Shown piece by piece: positions 1 through 9,803 of a DNA stretch of 64,000 nt. The translations under genes and the position numbers were made by a program. The notes below the pieces were generated by a model. That model saw only the letters and a program-made list of their open reading frames with translations, was not told where the DNA came from and ran no database searches. Each line of letters opens with the position of its first letter. Position 1 is the first letter of the stretch. Source of the DNA: Mesorhizobium sp. M9A.F.Ca.ET.002.03.1.2 (GTDB lineage: Bacteria; Pseudomonadota; Alphaproteobacteria; Rhizobiales; Rhizobiaceae); NCBI RefSeq assembly GCF_003952365.1, contig NZ_CP034443.1:5077001-5141000 (forward strand), read 5' to 3'.

Positions 1-30
1 GCGCGGGATTTTCTTGCCTAATTTAGTCAT
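1..30 (-). CDS. 5' end of an unidentified gene (partial)
   Basis: An ATG on the minus strand at 30 opens a frame that runs off the left edge after ten codons (MTKLGKKIPR). It is preceded by a strong ribosome binding site, AAAAGGAGG, about six bases upstream, which is the main reason to call it. Too little is visible to name the product. Confidence 0.45.
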   Translation of the reverse strand, partial: MTKLGKKIPR

Positions 31-106
31 GATCGCCTCCTTTTCAGAGGGAGAGCCACGGCCGCACACAAGCTGACTCATCGCCATCCATGGGGGTCGG
101 CCGTGG

Positions 107-331
107 TTAGTCCGTCTGCTGAGGTGCGAAGGTGGGGGTGCGCGGTTCCTCGATTTCCGGAGTGTGCCAGGCAACGCCCGGATCGAAGAATGCGGAATAC
201 GGACTCCAACGGACGTTGGGCGCCGCTTCGACGAACGCGGCAAACATAGATGAGATAAGGAAGACATCAACCGCGATCGAACCGAGCTTGATGCGGAGCC
301 GGTGCTGGACTAGACCGCGTTCCGCAAGCAT
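107..331 (-). CDS. small hypothetical membrane protein (74 aa)
   Basis: A short minus-strand frame beginning at an ATG at 331. The product has a basic N-terminus (residues 1-15) and one hydrophobic stretch at about residues 18-36 (IAVDVFLISSMFAAFVEA), followed by a proline-rich, mildly acidic tail. That is the profile of a single-span inner-membrane protein or an uncleaved exported protein. No family is recognised and the ribosome binding site is weak (GGGCGG). It lies divergent from rsgA with about 225 bases between. The frame stays open much further upstream, so a chance ORF is possible. The 190 bases between it and rsgA hold nothing I can identify. Confidence 0.35.
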   Translation of the reverse strand: MLAERGLVQHRLRIKLGSIAVDVFLISSMFAAFVEAAPNVRWSPYSAFFDPGVAWHTPEIEEPRTPTFAPQQTD

Positions 332-557
332 ACTGCCGCCCGAATGCAGGGGACGAAAAGGAGGGCTTTTATGATTGTCGTTATGAAACAACCGGCTGGG
401 AGAGCCGGATAGCGGCGCAATGACGCCTTCAGGCCGACCCTTCTGACGGGCGGCCCCTTCTTTCTCTCGGACCAGCCGAATCCCTGACGCCTCTGCCGCG
501 CGCGGAGAGGTTTTTCTTGGTGTGTCCCTCTTCGGCGACACAAACTGGTACGAGACA

Positions 558-1619
558 ATGACATCACAGATATCCGAACTGGCCGATTTCGGCTGGAATT
601 CCTTTTTCACCTCCCAACTCGACTTCGACCCTTCCGTCCCTGCCCTGCCCGTGCGGGTGATGGCGGTCCATCGCGACCGCATGCATGTGGCCGGGCCGGC
701 CATCGACACGCTGATCCCGCCATTCGTGGAAACGCCGGACGACGAGGAATCCACCGCCACGGTCGGCGACTGGCTGCTGCTCGACGTCGGAACACTCAGG
801 CCGAGACGCCTCCTGTGGCGGCGCAGCCTGTTCAAGCGGCGCGCCGCCGGAACCGGGCGAAAGCTCCAGCTCATCGCCGCCAATGTCGATACGCTGTTCA
901 TCGTGTCGTCCTGCAACCAGGATTTCAGCCCGGCGCGGCTGGAACGCTATCTGGCGCTGGCGAGAGAGGCGGAAGTGACGCCGGTGATCGTGCTGACCAA
1001 GGCCGACCAGGCCGGCAATCCGCAGGATTTCGTCCGCCCGGCGGCAAGGCTCCTGCCGGGGCTGCTGGTCGAATTGGTGGATGCACGGGATCCGGAAAGC
1101 GTAGCCTGCCTGTTGCCCTGGTGCGCACGCGGCCAGACGGTCGCGCTGGTCGGCTCGTCCGGCGTCGGCAAATCGACGCTGGTGAACACCCTGACGGGCG
1201 ACGGCCGCATCGCCACGCAGGGCATCCGCGAAGACGACAACAAGGGACGGCACACGACGACCAGCCGTGCCCTGCACCGGCTTCCGGCCGGTGGTTGGCT
1301 GCTGGATACACCGGGAATGCGCGAACTTCAGCTCACCGACCTGAAGTCGGGGCTCGACGACGTGTTCGCCGACGTTGTCGCCGTTGCGCAAGGCTGCCGC
1401 TTCAGCGACTGCCGGCACCAGGCGGAGCCCGGCTGCGCGATACAGGCGGCGATCGCAACGGGAGAGCTTGAAGCGGACCGCGTCAAGCGGTGGCGAAAAC
1501 TCGCCGCGGAAGAGGCCTATAACAGCGAAAGCCTTGCCGATCGGCGCGCCCGCAGCAAAGCTTTCGGCAAAATGACCAGGAACGCCATGAACGACAAACG
1601 TGCGCGCCGCAGGGAGTGA
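558..1619 (+). CDS. rsgA: small ribosomal subunit biogenesis GTPase RsgA
   Basis: RsgA is a circularly permuted GTPase that binds the maturing 30S subunit and is stimulated by it. Counting from the ATG at 558 the product has 353 residues: an N-terminal OB-fold (about 30-100), then GTPase motifs in permuted order, G4 TKAD (147-150), G1 GSSGVGKS (199-206), G3 DTPG (250-253), then a zinc knuckle with Cys280, Cys285, His287 and Cys293. The C-terminal 40 residues are basic, fitting rRNA contact. A GTG at 522, preceded by GGAGAGG, would add 12 residues; I prefer 558 because homologues as I know them begin close to it, but its own ribosome site is poor. The gene stands alone, convergent with glsA 76 bases downstream. 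Confidence 0.95.
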   Translation: MTSQISELADFGWNSFFTSQLDFDPSVPALPVRVMAVHRDRMHVAGPAIDTLIPPFVETPDDEESTATVGDWLLLDVGTLRPRRLLWRRSLFKRRAAGTGRKLQLIAANVDTLFIVSSCNQDFSPARLERYLALAREAEVTPVIVLTKADQAGNPQDFVRPAARLLPGLLVELVDARDPESVACLLPWCARGQTVALVGSSGVGKSTLVNTLTGDGRIATQGIREDDNKGRHTTTSRALHRLPAGGWLLDTPGMRELQLTDLKSGLDDVFADVVAVAQGCRFSDCRHQAEPGCAIQAAIATGELEADRVKRWRKLAAEEAYNSESLADRRARSKAFGKMTRNAMNDKRARRRE

Positions 1620-1695
1620 CGGGCGGCGCGTTCCATTCTCCCGCGCAGCCATTCGTCAGCTCTGCGGCAATTTCGGCTAATTGGAATCACAGGCT

Positions 1696-2625
1696 CTACG
1701 GCGCGAAGACCGACCAGTTCATCATCTTCGCCAGTCTTTCCAGCGCGATCGACCCCAGCCTGGAATTGCCGTTGGCGTTGAGGCCGGGCGACCATACGGC
1801 AAGTGAGGCCACGCCCGGCACGATCCCCAAAATGCCGCCGCCGACGCCACTCTTGCCCGGAATGCCGACGCGAAAGGCGAAATCGCCGGAGCCGTCATAG
1901 TGACCGCAGGTCAGCATCATCGCGCCAATGCGGCGCGCGCGCTCGGCCGACACCACGGAATGGCCGGTCGCCGGGTTCTTGCCGCCATTGGCGAGGAAGC
2001 GGCCGGCCAAGGCCAGTTGCCGGCAGCTCATGGCGATGGCGCAATGGTGGAAATAGACGCCCAGCGCCAGGTCCGGCGCATGGTTGAGATTGCCGAAGGA
2101 TTTCATGTAGTTGGCAAGCGCCAGATTGCGAAAGCCGGTGGCGCGTTCCGAAGCCGCGACCTCGCGGTCGATTATGATGGTCTCGTCGTCGGCCAGGAAC
2201 TGGATGAAGCGCAGTATCTCGCCGATCGCCTCGCGCGGCTGGTGGCCGGCGAGCAGGATGTCGGAAATGACGATGGCGCCGGCATTGATGAACGGATTGC
2301 GCGGAATGCCGTTCTCGTGCTCGAGTTGGACGATCGAGTTGAACGGGTTGCCCGAAGGCTCGCGCCCGACACGCTGCCACAGCGCATCGCCGACATTGCC
2401 GAGCGCCAATGTCAGCGTGAACACCTTCGAAATGCTCTGGATCGAAAACGGCTCATCGGCGTCGCCCGCCACCAGCACGCGACCGTCATTTGTCACGGCG
2501 GCAATGCCGAACTTCTTCGGATCGACCTTACCGAGTTGGGGAATGTAGGTCGCGACGTCGCCGCGATCCGTGCGCTCCGCCATTTCGGCGGCAATTTCTG
2601 TCAAAGCCTGTTCGAGTCCCGGCAT
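1696..2625 (-). CDS. glsA: glutaminase A
   Basis: Hydrolyses L-glutamine to glutamate and ammonia in the cytoplasm; serine beta-lactamase-like fold. The product is 309 residues, the usual length for bacterial glutaminases (about 305-310). The catalytic Ser64-x-x-Lys67 lies in the FSIQSISK segment, and family signatures such as [19 protein letters not shown] and GKSGVGGG are present. The start at 2625 sits 10 bases downstream of the stop of the aminotransferase gene on the same strand, so the two are probably co-transcribed; the open frame extends upstream into that gene but the family length fixes the start. Acid tolerance or nitrogen release are the known roles; which applies here is not visible. 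Confidence 0.94.
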   Translation of the reverse strand: MPGLEQALTEIAAEMAERTDRGDVATYIPQLGKVDPKKFGIAAVTNDGRVLVAGDADEPFSIQSISKVFTLTLALGNVGDALWQRVGREPSGNPFNSIVQLEHENGIPRNPFINAGAIVISDILLAGHQPREAIGEILRFIQFLADDETIIIDREVAASERATGFRNLALANYMKSFGNLNHAPDLALGVYFHHCAIAMSCRQLALAGRFLANGGKNPATGHSVVSAERARRIGAMMLTCGHYDGSGDFAFRVGIPGKSGVGGGILGIVPGVASLAVWSPGLNANGNSRLGSIALERLAKMMNWSVFAP

Positions 2626-2635
2626 TCGCGTCCCG

Positions 2636-3784
2636 TTACTTGAGCCAGCGTTCGATGCGCACCATCGCCTCGACCATCTCATCGTGGCTGCCGGCATAGG
2701 AAAAGCGCATGGTCCGATGGCCTTGAAGCGGATCGAAGTCGCGGCCGGGCGTCGCCGCCACATGCGCCTCGGCCAGCATCCTGCGCGCGAAGGCCATGCT
2801 GTCGTTGGTGTGCCTGGTGACATCGCAGAAGGCATAGAAGGCCCCGTCCATCGGGGCCGCCAGCGCAAAGCCGAGTTCGGGCAGGCGTTTCATCAAAAGC
2901 TCGCGGTTCCAGGCATAGCGCGCTTTCACCGCCTCCAATTCCCCGGTCGCCTTGAACGCCTCGATCGCGGCGATCTGGGACAGTTCCGGCGGTGAGATGT
3001 AGAGGCTCTGGGCGATGCGCTCGACCGGCCGCACCAATTGTTCCGGCAGCACCATCCAGCCGATGCGCCAACCGGTCATGCAGTAATATTTCGAAAAGGA
3101 ATTGATCACCGTCACATCCGGGCCGCAGGCAAGCGCCGTGGTGTCCGGCGCGGCGTAAGCCAGCCGGTGATAGATCTCGTCGGAGATCACGGCGATGCCG
3201 AGCTCCTCGGCCGTCGTCACCAGCGCCGACAGCTCGTCGGCGGGGATCACCGCACCCGTCGGATTGGCCGGGCTGGCGAACAGCACGCCCTTCAGCTTCT
3301 TGTCGCGATGAGCGGCCTTCAGGTGTTCGGCGTGGAGATAGGCATCGCCGTCGAGTTCGATCTCGACGATCTCGATGCCGAGCGCGGCCATGATGTTGCG
3401 ATAGGCCGGATAACCGGGTGCGGCGATGGCGACGCGGTCGCCCGGATCGAACATCGCCAGAAACGCCAGGTTGAAGGCGGCCGAGGATCCGGTGGTCACG
3501 GCGATCCGGCTGGGCGGGACATCGAGCCCGTAGTGGTCCGCATAGTGCTCGGCGATCGCCTTGCGCAGGCTGGCCAGACCCAGCGCATCGGTATAGCCGA
3601 TGCGACCCATCTTCAATGCGTTCGCCGCCGCTTGCCTGACCCCGGCCGGCGCCGGGTCGGACGGCTGGCCAACGGCCATGGAAACGACCGGCACGCCCTT
3701 GGCCTTCAGCCGATTCGCTTCAGCCAGAATGTCCATGGCGTGGAACGGCTCGACTTCACCGCGACGCGAAAGCGATACAACCAT
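2636..3784 (-). CDS. PLP-dependent aminotransferase, class I/II
   Basis: A 382-residue fold-type I aminotransferase of the aspartate-aminotransferase superfamily. Visible motifs are SPANPTG (171-177), the cofactor-binding DEIY (202-205) and the Schiff-base lysine Lys232 in [13 protein letters not shown]; an arginine near the C-terminus in the RFSYAG segment would bind the substrate carboxylate. The amino-donor specificity cannot be read from sequence; enzymes of this subgroup act on aspartate, aromatic or branched-chain amino acids. It is the first gene of a probable two-gene unit with glsA, so a role in glutamate/glutamine-linked amino-group flow is a reasonable inference. A short GC-rich tandem repeat lies in its upstream region. 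Confidence 0.88.
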   Translation of the reverse strand: MVVSLSRRGEVEPFHAMDILAEANRLKAKGVPVVSMAVGQPSDPAPAGVRQAAANALKMGRIGYTDALGLASLRKAIAEHYADHYGLDVPPSRIAVTTGSSAAFNLAFLAMFDPGDRVAIAAPGYPAYRNIMAALGIEIVEIELDGDAYLHAEHLKAAHRDKKLKGVLFASPANPTGAVIPADELSALVTTAEELGIAVISDEIYHRLAYAAPDTTALACGPDVTVINSFSKYYCMTGWRIGWMVLPEQLVRPVERIAQSLYISPPELSQIAAIEAFKATGELEAVKARYAWNRELLMKRLPELGFALAAPMDGAFYAFCDVTRHTNDSMAFARRMLAEAHVAATPGRDFDPLQGHRTMRFSYAGSHDEMVEAMVRIERWLK

Positions 3785-3797
3785 TTGACCTCATTTC

Positions 3798-3842
3798 TTG
3801 TCGGCCCTTGGGTCGGCCCCCGGGTCGGCCCCTGGGTCGGCC
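3798..3842. repeat. 12-bp GC-rich tandem repeat
   Basis: About 3.8 copies of a 12-base unit, consensus yTGGGTCGGCCC, run head to tail just upstream of the aminotransferase start, at positions 3798, 3808, 3820 and 3832; the first copy lacks two bases. It lies in the divergent interval between the aminotransferase and the M48 protease gene. Confidence 0.8.
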
Positions 3843-3975
3843 TTGCCGACTGCCAGCGCCTAAGCTTTGGCGCCCGCGCCGCACAAATGCCCGATTGATG
3901 TGAGGATCACAAGTTCAGTAAAGTTTCAGTGCTGACTTTTCATCCTTCGCCTGCTCGTCTACCAGTGGACCTGCC

Positions 3976-5370
3976 ATGTTGAGCCGACCCAAATCGACGA
4001 TTGCCAGGGCAGCGCGCGTCTTCGCGACGCTTTCGCTTGCCGCGACGGTCGCTGTGACCGGCACGGTCAGCGCCTTCGCGCAAAACGTGCCGGTGGTGCG
4101 CGATGCCGAGATCGAAGCGCTGGTGCGCGATTACGCGCGGCCGATCTTCAAGGCGGCGGGCCTGCCGGAAGACGGCGTCAACATCGTGCTGGTCAACGAT
4201 CAGAGCTTCAACGCCTTCGTTGCCGGGCGCCGCATGTTCATCAACACCGGCGCCTTGATGACGGCGGAGACGCCCAACGAGATCATCGGAGTCATCGCGC
4301 ACGAAGCCGGCCACATTGCCGGCGGGCACCAGCAAAAATTGCGCAACCAGCTCGAACGCGCCAAGACGATGGCCATCATCGCGACGCTGCTTGGCGCTGG
4401 CGCGATGGTCGCCGGCGCCACCACCAACAGCCGGGGCCTCGCCGGCGCCGGCATGGGTGTTGCGGCTGGCGGCGGCGAGATGGCGCAGCGCAGTATCCTC
4501 GCCTATCAGCGCACCGAAGAGATGACCGCCGACCGCTCGGCGATAACCTATCTCAATGCCACCGGCCAGTCCGGCATAGGCATGCTGAAGACGTTCGACC
4601 GCTTCCAGAGCGCGTTGTCGCTGTCGGGGGCGCAGGTCGATCCCTATCGAATCAGCCATCCGATACCGCGGGACCGCATCTCCAATCTCGAAGTGCTGGT
4701 GAAGAAGAGCCCTTACGTCGACAAGGTCGACTCGCCGGCGCTGCAGCAGCGGCACGACATGATGCGCATCAAGATCGCCGCCTATATGGGAGGCCAGGCC
4801 GCCGCATCGCGGCTGATGCGCAAGAACCCGGGCAGCCTCGCCTCGCAATATGGCGACGCGCAGACGGCCTATCTTTACGGCAATCTGGCCAAGGCGCTTG
4901 CCAGGACCAACGCGCTGATCAAGCAACAACCGAAGAATCCCTATTTCCAGGAATTGCGCGGCGACATCCTGATGAAGGCGAACAGACCGAGGGATGCCGC
5001 GGAAGCCTTCGCCAAGGCCGTCAACCTCGATCCGGCGCGATCCGGACTGCTGCTGGTCTCTTACGGCCAGGCACTGATGGCCACCGGCACGCCCGATTCC
5101 CTGGAGAAAGCGGTGGTGCAGATCAACAAAGGCCTCGGGCGAGACCGGGAAAACACCGCGGGATACCGCTATCTGGCGCAGGCCTATGGCGAGCTCGGCA
5201 ACATCCCGGCCGCGGATCTTGCAACCGCTGAGGGCCATTTCTATTCCGGCGCCTACAAGGATGCCAAAATCTTCGCTATGCGTGCGCAGATGAAAATGAA
5301 GCGCGGTGAGCCGGGCTGGGTCCGCGCGCAGGACATCATAAACTATGCACCATCAGGCAAGAAAAAGTGA
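3976..5370 (+). CDS. secreted M48 family metalloprotease with TPR region (BepA-like)
   Basis: A 464-residue periplasmic zinc protease. Residues 1-36 form a signal peptide ending AFAQ. The catalytic HEAGH motif is at 109-113 and a candidate third zinc ligand is Glu182 in EEMTADRSA. A hydrophobic glycine/alanine stretch at about 133-168 follows the zinc site, as in this family. The C-terminal half (about 250-440) is helical with tetratricopeptide-like spacing (for example NPYFQELRGDILMKANR). This architecture matches BepA/YfgC, which degrades or assists outer-membrane protein assembly intermediates. The dsbA-like gene follows 72 bases downstream on the same strand; both products act in the envelope. 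Confidence 0.9.
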   Translation: MLSRPKSTIARAARVFATLSLAATVAVTGTVSAFAQNVPVVRDAEIEALVRDYARPIFKAAGLPEDGVNIVLVNDQSFNAFVAGRRMFINTGALMTAETPNEIIGVIAHEAGHIAGGHQQKLRNQLERAKTMAIIATLLGAGAMVAGATTNSRGLAGAGMGVAAGGGEMAQRSILAYQRTEEMTADRSAITYLNATGQSGIGMLKTFDRFQSALSLSGAQVDPYRISHPIPRDRISNLEVLVKKSPYVDKVDSPALQQRHDMMRIKIAAYMGGQAAASRLMRKNPGSLASQYGDAQTAYLYGNLAKALARTNALIKQQPKNPYFQELRGDILMKANRPRDAAEAFAKAVNLDPARSGLLLVSYGQALMATGTPDSLEKAVVQINKGLGRDRENTAGYRYLAQAYGELGNIPAADLATAEGHFYSGAYKDAKIFAMRAQMKMKRGEPGWVRAQDIINYAPSGKKK

Positions 5371-5442
5371 ACTTTCCGGCCGTGCGCGGTGACATATAGT
5401 CGGACCAATCGGTGCGGAAATCAGGCGAGAGGATTAGGGACA

Positions 5443-6246
5443 ATGAACAAGGCAATTCTGCTGGGCACCACGGGAACGGCGGTCGCTCTCGCCATGCTGG
5501 GTTTCGGGTTCGTGACCGGAAATCCGCAGACGGCAAGGGCCGATGCCGCGCAGATCGCCCAGGCGGCATCCGCCGACACCAAGGTCGACCGCACGGAAGT
5601 CGAGGGCATCATCCGCGACTATCTCTTGAAGAACCCGGAAGTGCTGCTGGAGGCGCAGGAAGCGCTCGAGGCCAAGCAGAAAGAGGCGCAGAGGATTGCC
5701 AGCCTCAATGTCATCAAGGATGCCAAGGACGAGATCTTCAACTCGACCTTCGACGGCGTCGTCGGCAATCCGAACGGCAAGGTCACCATCGTCGAGTTCT
5801 ACGACTACAATTGCGGCTACTGCAAACGCGCCATCGATGACATGCAGGCGCTGACGACAGCCGATCCGGACCTGCGCTTCGTGCTCAAGGAGTTCCCGAT
5901 CCTCGGCCCGGATTCGCAGAAGGCGAGCGTCGTCTCGATGGCCTTCCACCTGATGATGCCGGAGAAATACGGCGAGTTCCACAACGCGCTGCTCGGCGGC
6001 CAGGGACGCGCCACCGAAGCGGCGGCCATCAAGGTGGCGCTTTCGCTCGGCGCCGACGAGGCAAAGCTGCGCGAGAAGATGAAGGACCCGTCGATCGCCG
6101 AGGCCCTCTCCAAGACCTATGACCTTGCCAACAAGCTGGCCATCACCGGAACGCCCTCCTATGTGGTCGGCAACGAGGTGGTGTTCGGAGCGCTCGGGCA
6201 GGCAGTGCTGGCGGAGAAGATCGAGGCTGCCAAGGCCGCACTCTGA
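5443..6246 (+). CDS. DsbA family thiol:disulfide oxidoreductase, exported
   Basis: A 267-residue periplasmic thioredoxin-fold protein. A hydrophobic signal sequence occupies residues 1-33 (cleavage near TARA-DA). After a helical N-terminal extension (about 45-100, typical of the DsbA/BdbD-like group in Rhizobiales) comes the thioredoxin fold with the redox pair Cys124-Gly-Tyr-Cys127 and the cis-proline loop TGTPSY (Pro238). The ATG at 5443 is chosen because it opens the signal peptide; the ribosome site before it is AGAGGATTAGGG. It probably oxidises or isomerises cysteines of exported proteins; which partner membrane protein reoxidises it is not in the window. Confidence 0.9.
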   Translation: MNKAILLGTTGTAVALAMLGFGFVTGNPQTARADAAQIAQAASADTKVDRTEVEGIIRDYLLKNPEVLLEAQEALEAKQKEAQRIASLNVIKDAKDEIFNSTFDGVVGNPNGKVTIVEFYDYNCGYCKRAIDDMQALTTADPDLRFVLKEFPILGPDSQKASVVSMAFHLMMPEKYGEFHNALLGGQGRATEAAAIKVALSLGADEAKLREKMKDPSIAEALSKTYDLANKLAITGTPSYVVGNEVVFGALGQAVLAEKIEAAKAAL

Positions 6247-6388
6247 TCGATCACTGGCTTCGGCGCAGGCCATTTCCCACCTGTTGTGGACAGCGAAAGA
6301 ACCCACTTGCGCTCTTTTCGCAGGCGTTTAAGCCCATTATAGAGGCCCAGTGCGCCAGTTGATGCCGGCGCCGGGAAAGGTCGGCATT

Positions 6389-6823
6389 TTGAAAACGGTT
6401 TTCGTCCTGAACGGTCCCAATCTCAACGCGCTCGGCAAGCGCGAGCCAGGCATCTATGGCGGCAAGACGCTTGCCGCGATCGCCGAAGATTGCAAGCAGG
6501 CGGGTGCGGCACTTGGGCTCGAGATCGATTTCCGTCAGTCGAACCATGAGGGCGACCTCGTCGACTGGATACAGGAAGCCGCCGACAAGGCTGTCGGCAT
6601 CGTCATCAATCCGGGCGCCTACAGCCACACCTCGATCGCCATTCACGACGCCATCCGCTCCATCGCGCCATTGCCCGTCGCCGAAGTTCATCTTTCCAAC
6701 ATCCATGCGCGGGAATCATTTCGCCACGTCTCCATGGTCTCGCCGGTCGCCGTCGGCATGATCTGCGGGTTCGGGCCGCTCGGCTACACGCTGGCGCTGC
6801 AGGCGCTTGCCGCACGCCTATGA
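6389..6823 (+). CDS. aroQ: 3-dehydroquinate dehydratase, type II
   Basis: Third step of the shikimate pathway: dehydration of 3-dehydroquinate by the dodecameric type II enzyme. From a TTG at 6389 the product is 144 residues, the normal size. It carries the lid-loop arginine and catalytic tyrosine region (KREPGIYG, Tyr23), the NPGAYSHTS segment (74-82) and the catalytic His101 in VHLSN. I chose TTG 6389 because GGGAAAGG lies eight bases before it and homologues begin with a short hydrophobic strand here; in-frame GTG 6350 and ATG 6362 would add 13 or 9 residues without a better site. The accB gene begins 26 bases after the stop, and accC follows, a linkage that recurs in this group. Confidence 0.93.
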   Translation: MKTVFVLNGPNLNALGKREPGIYGGKTLAAIAEDCKQAGAALGLEIDFRQSNHEGDLVDWIQEAADKAVGIVINPGAYSHTSIAIHDAIRSIAPLPVAEVHLSNIHARESFRHVSMVSPVAVGMICGFGPLGYTLALQALAARL

Positions 6824-6849
6824 CCGGCCAACAAACAGAAGGCTCGAAA

Positions 6850-7308
6850 ATGTCGATAAAGAAAAACGGTGTTGACCAGCAGCTCATCCGCGATCTGGCG
6901 GGCATACTGAACGACACCAACCTCACCGAGATCGAGGTCGAGCTGGGCGACTTGAAGGTGCGCGTGTCGCGACAGGCGCCGGCCGTCCATGCGGTCGCCG
7001 CCTCGCCGCCCGCCTATGCGCCGCCGGCAGCGCAGCCGGCGGCCGCGGTCGTCCCGGCAGCGGCCGACGTCTCCAAGAATGCGGTGGCCTCGCCCATGGT
7101 CGGCACCGCCTACCTGGCGCCGTCGCCCGACGCCAAGGCGTTCATCGAGGTCGGCCAGCAGGTCAAGGAAGGCCAGACGCTGCTGATCATCGAGGCGATG
7201 AAGACGATGAACCAGATCCCCTCGCCCCGCGCCGGCACGGTGACGGCGATCCTGTTCGAAGATGCGCAGCCGGTCGAATATGGCATGCCGCTCGTCGTGA
7301 TCGAGTAG
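6850..7308 (+). CDS. accB: acetyl-CoA carboxylase biotin carboxyl carrier protein
   Basis: Carries biotin for acetyl-CoA carboxylase, the committed step of fatty-acid synthesis. The 152-residue product has an N-terminal helical part (1-42), a flexible Ala/Pro-rich linker (43-78) and a C-terminal biotinyl domain with the attachment lysine Lys118 inside EAMKTMN. The start at 6850 (MSIKKN) follows AGAAGG at eight bases. An earlier ATG at 6820 overlaps the aroQ stop and would add ten residues unlike the family. It is followed 19 bases later by accC, so carrier and carboxylase are made together. Confidence 0.96.
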   Translation: MSIKKNGVDQQLIRDLAGILNDTNLTEIEVELGDLKVRVSRQAPAVHAVAASPPAYAPPAAQPAAAVVPAAADVSKNAVASPMVGTAYLAPSPDAKAFIEVGQQVKEGQTLLIIEAMKTMNQIPSPRAGTVTAILFEDAQPVEYGMPLVVIE

Positions 7309-7327
7309 AGCCGGGAACAGGCGAAAA

Positions 7328-8671
7328 ATGTTCCAGAAAATCCTCATCGCCAATCGCGGCGAAATCGCCCTGAGGGTGCTGCGCGCCTGCAAGGAGCTCG
7401 GCATCCAGACCGTGGTGGTGCATTCGACCGCCGATGCCGACGCAATGCATGTGCGGCTCGCCGACGAGAGCGTCTGCATCGGCCCGCCGCCGTCGCGCGA
7501 CAGCTACCTCAACATCCACCAGATCGTCGCCGCCTGCGAGATCACCGGCGCCGACGCGGTGCATCCCGGCTACGGCTTCCTGTCGGAGAATGCCAAATTC
7601 GCCGATATCCTCGCCGCGCACAACATCACCTTCATCGGCCCGAGCGGCGATCACATCCGCGTCATGGGCGACAAGATCGAGGCCAAGCGCACCGCAAAGC
7701 GTCTCGGCATTCCGGTGGTGCCCGGCTCCGACGGCGCGGTCACCGAGGAAAGGGAAGCAAAGCGTATCGCCGCCGAGATCGGCTATCCCGTGATCATCAA
7801 GGCATCGGCCGGCGGCGGCGGGCGCGGCATGAAGGTGGCGCGCAGCGAGGCCGATCTTGAAGTCGCCTTGCAGACGGCGCGCTCGGAAGCCGGTGCTGCG
7901 TTCGGCGACGACGCCGTCTACATCGAGAAGTACCTGGAAAAACCGCGCCACATCGAGGTGCAGGTGTTCGGTGACGGTGCCGGCCGCGGCGTTCATTTCG
8001 GCGAACGCGACTGCTCGCTGCAGCGTCGCCACCAGAAGGTCTGGGAGGAAGCGCCCTCGCCGGCGCTCAACGCCGAGGAGCGCGCGCATATCGGCGGCGT
8101 CTGTGCCAGGGCTATCGCCGATCTCGGTTACTCCGGCGCCGGCACCATAGAATTCCTCTACGAGAACGGCGAATTCTACTTCATCGAGATGAACACCCGC
8201 CTGCAGGTCGAGCATCCGGTGACGGAGGCGATCACCGGCATCGACCTCGTGCATGAGCAGATCCGTGTGGCCTCGGGCGGCGGGCTTTCGGTGCGCCAGG
8301 AAGATATCCGCTTCCAGGGCCACGCCATCGAATGCCGCATCAATGCCGAGGATCCGCGCACCTTCACCCCCTCGCCCGGCACGATCACCCATTTCCACAC
8401 ACCGGGCGGGCTCGGCATCCGGGTCGATTCCGGCGTTTACTCCGGCTACAAGATCCCGCCCTACTACGACAGCCTGATCGGCAAGCTGATCGTGCACGGC
8501 CGCAACCGCGTCGAATGCATGATGCGGCTGCGGCGGGCGCTTGACGAATTCGTCGTCGACGGCATCAAGACGACGCTGCCGCTGTTCCGGGATCTCGTCG
8601 GCAATGCCGATATTGCCAATGGCGAGTATGACATCCACTGGCTGGAAAAATATCTGGCCGAAGAGGATTAG
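7328..8671 (+). CDS. accC: acetyl-CoA carboxylase biotin carboxylase subunit
   Basis: ATP-dependent carboxylation of the biotin on AccB. The 447-residue length is standard. An N-terminal Rossmann-like domain ([13 protein letters not shown], 4-16) is followed by the ATP-grasp domain with its glycine-rich loop GGGGRGM (162-168) and the active-site segment [14 protein letters not shown] (near 290), then the C-terminal biotin carboxylase domain. It forms an operon with accB and probably aroQ upstream and aat downstream (30 bases). Confidence 0.97.
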   Translation: MFQKILIANRGEIALRVLRACKELGIQTVVVHSTADADAMHVRLADESVCIGPPPSRDSYLNIHQIVAACEITGADAVHPGYGFLSENAKFADILAAHNITFIGPSGDHIRVMGDKIEAKRTAKRLGIPVVPGSDGAVTEEREAKRIAAEIGYPVIIKASAGGGGRGMKVARSEADLEVALQTARSEAGAAFGDDAVYIEKYLEKPRHIEVQVFGDGAGRGVHFGERDCSLQRRHQKVWEEAPSPALNAEERAHIGGVCARAIADLGYSGAGTIEFLYENGEFYFIEMNTRLQVEHPVTEAITGIDLVHEQIRVASGGGLSVRQEDIRFQGHAIECRINAEDPRTFTPSPGTITHFHTPGGLGIRVDSGVYSGYKIPPYYDSLIGKLIVHGRNRVECMMRLRRALDEFVVDGIKTTLPLFRDLVGNADIANGEYDIHWLEKYLAEED

Positions 8672-8700
8672 GGCGTGAACTTATAGAATATGATAACGCG

Positions 8701-9318
8701 ATGACCCGTCCCTACGCGCCAGGCTATCGCATCCCGACCGACCTGTTGCTCAAGGCCTATGCCTCGGGCGTTTTTCCGATGGCCGAAAGCGCCACCGATC
8801 CCGAAGTGTTCTGGGTAAGGCCGGAAACGCGCGGCATCATCCCGCTTGACGGTTTCCACGCGCCCAAGAGCCTGAGGAAGGTGATCCGGAAAAACCTGTT
8901 CGACATCCGTTTCGATTTCGACTTCGAGGCGACCATCGACGGCTGCGCCGAGAGGCGCGAGGAACGCCGGTCGACCTGGATCAATGCACCGATCCGCGAA
9001 GCCTATGTCGAGCTCCATCGGATGGGCCATTGCCATTCGGTCGAAGCCTGGCGCGAGGGTCGGCTCGTTGGTGGCCTCTACGGCGTATCGCTCGGCCGGG
9101 TGTTCTTCGGCGAAAGCATGTTCGCCAGGGAAACGGATGCGTCGAAGGTCTGCCTGGTGCATCTGGTCGAGCGCCTGAAGGAACGGCGCTTCGCGCTGCT
9201 CGACACGCAGTTCACCACCGAGCACCTCAAACGCTTCGGCGCGGTCGACGTGCCGAGAGGCAGATACGAAAAGATGCTGGCTGACGCGCTGAAGGGCGAA
9301 GCGATCTTTTTCCCATGA
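8701..9318 (+). CDS. aat: leucyl/phenylalanyl-tRNA--protein transferase
   Basis: Adds Leu or Phe from aminoacyl-tRNA to proteins with N-terminal Arg or Lys, marking them for ClpS/ClpAP (N-degron pathway). The 205-residue product starts with the family segment [20 protein letters not shown] and contains [27 protein letters not shown] and FFGESMF, all typical of Aat. It is shorter than the E. coli enzyme by about 30 residues, as is usual in alphaproteobacteria. It follows accC by 30 bases with a weak ribosome site. The convergent NTF2-like gene ends 12 bases away. Confidence 0.94.
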   Translation: MTRPYAPGYRIPTDLLLKAYASGVFPMAESATDPEVFWVRPETRGIIPLDGFHAPKSLRKVIRKNLFDIRFDFDFEATIDGCAERREERRSTWINAPIREAYVELHRMGHCHSVEAWREGRLVGGLYGVSLGRVFFGESMFARETDASKVCLVHLVERLKERRFALLDTQFTTEHLKRFGAVDVPRGRYEKMLADALKGEAIFFP

Positions 9319-9329
9319 TCTGCGGCAGG

Positions 9330-9698
9330 TCAGTTTTTTGCGACGGGCTCTAGAGGCGTCTGCGCGTGGAACATCATCTTCCAGCCATCTGCGCGATGGA
9401 CATAGCCGGTGCTGACCAGCGCCGCATAAGGCTCGCCATTGTCGCGAGTGGCATGCGCCTCATAGGTTAGCATGACAATGTCGCTGCCCGGCTCGATGAT
9501 GCCCTTGAGCTCGACATCGAGATCGCGCCAGCGGTTCGGATCCGTCGCGGTTTCGGCCAGATCGGCGTTGCTCATCGCCTGCGCCATCTGAGGGAAAGCC
9601 ACCAGGCATTCGGTGTCGGCATTGGCTTTAAAATAGGCAGCGTCGCCCGTCCAGAACCCTTTTTCGAGCTCGAGAAGCTCGCCTTTGTTGGCCATCAT
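9330..9698 (-). CDS. NTF2-like (SnoaL/DUF4440-type) domain protein
   Basis: A 122-residue single-domain protein. The N-terminal helices (LLELEKGFWTGDAAYFKAN), the central strand segments (VELKGIIEPGSDIVMLTYEAHA) and the closing GWKMMFHAQTPLEP match the alpha+beta barrel of the NTF2/DUF4440 superfamily, whose members include small-molecule isomerases and proteins of unknown role. No catalytic residue can be assigned. Two adjacent ATG codons (9698 and 9695) are possible starts; an AGGATG segment lies upstream. It stands alone, convergent with aat. Confidence 0.75.
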   Translation of the reverse strand: MMANKGELLELEKGFWTGDAAYFKANADTECLVAFPQMAQAMSNADLAETATDPNRWRDLDVELKGIIEPGSDIVMLTYEAHATRDNGEPYAALVSTGYVHRADGWKMMFHAQTPLEPVAKN

Positions 9699-9803
9699 GG
9701 GGACATCCTCCGCACGCCAGCCACTACCAACGCACGGACAACAGGGCGGTTCCAGAAGACTCAGCGTGCGATCCCGAACAGCCGATCCCGTGCGCCTGGC
9801 GTT

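Noticed and set aside
3940..5238. A 432-codon minus-strand frame over the M48 protease gene
   Set aside because: Arg/His-rich antisense shadow of a gene with signal peptide and HEAGH motif.
7187..8638. A 483-codon minus-strand frame over accB/accC
   Set aside because: Antisense to a clear biotin carboxylase; no domain.
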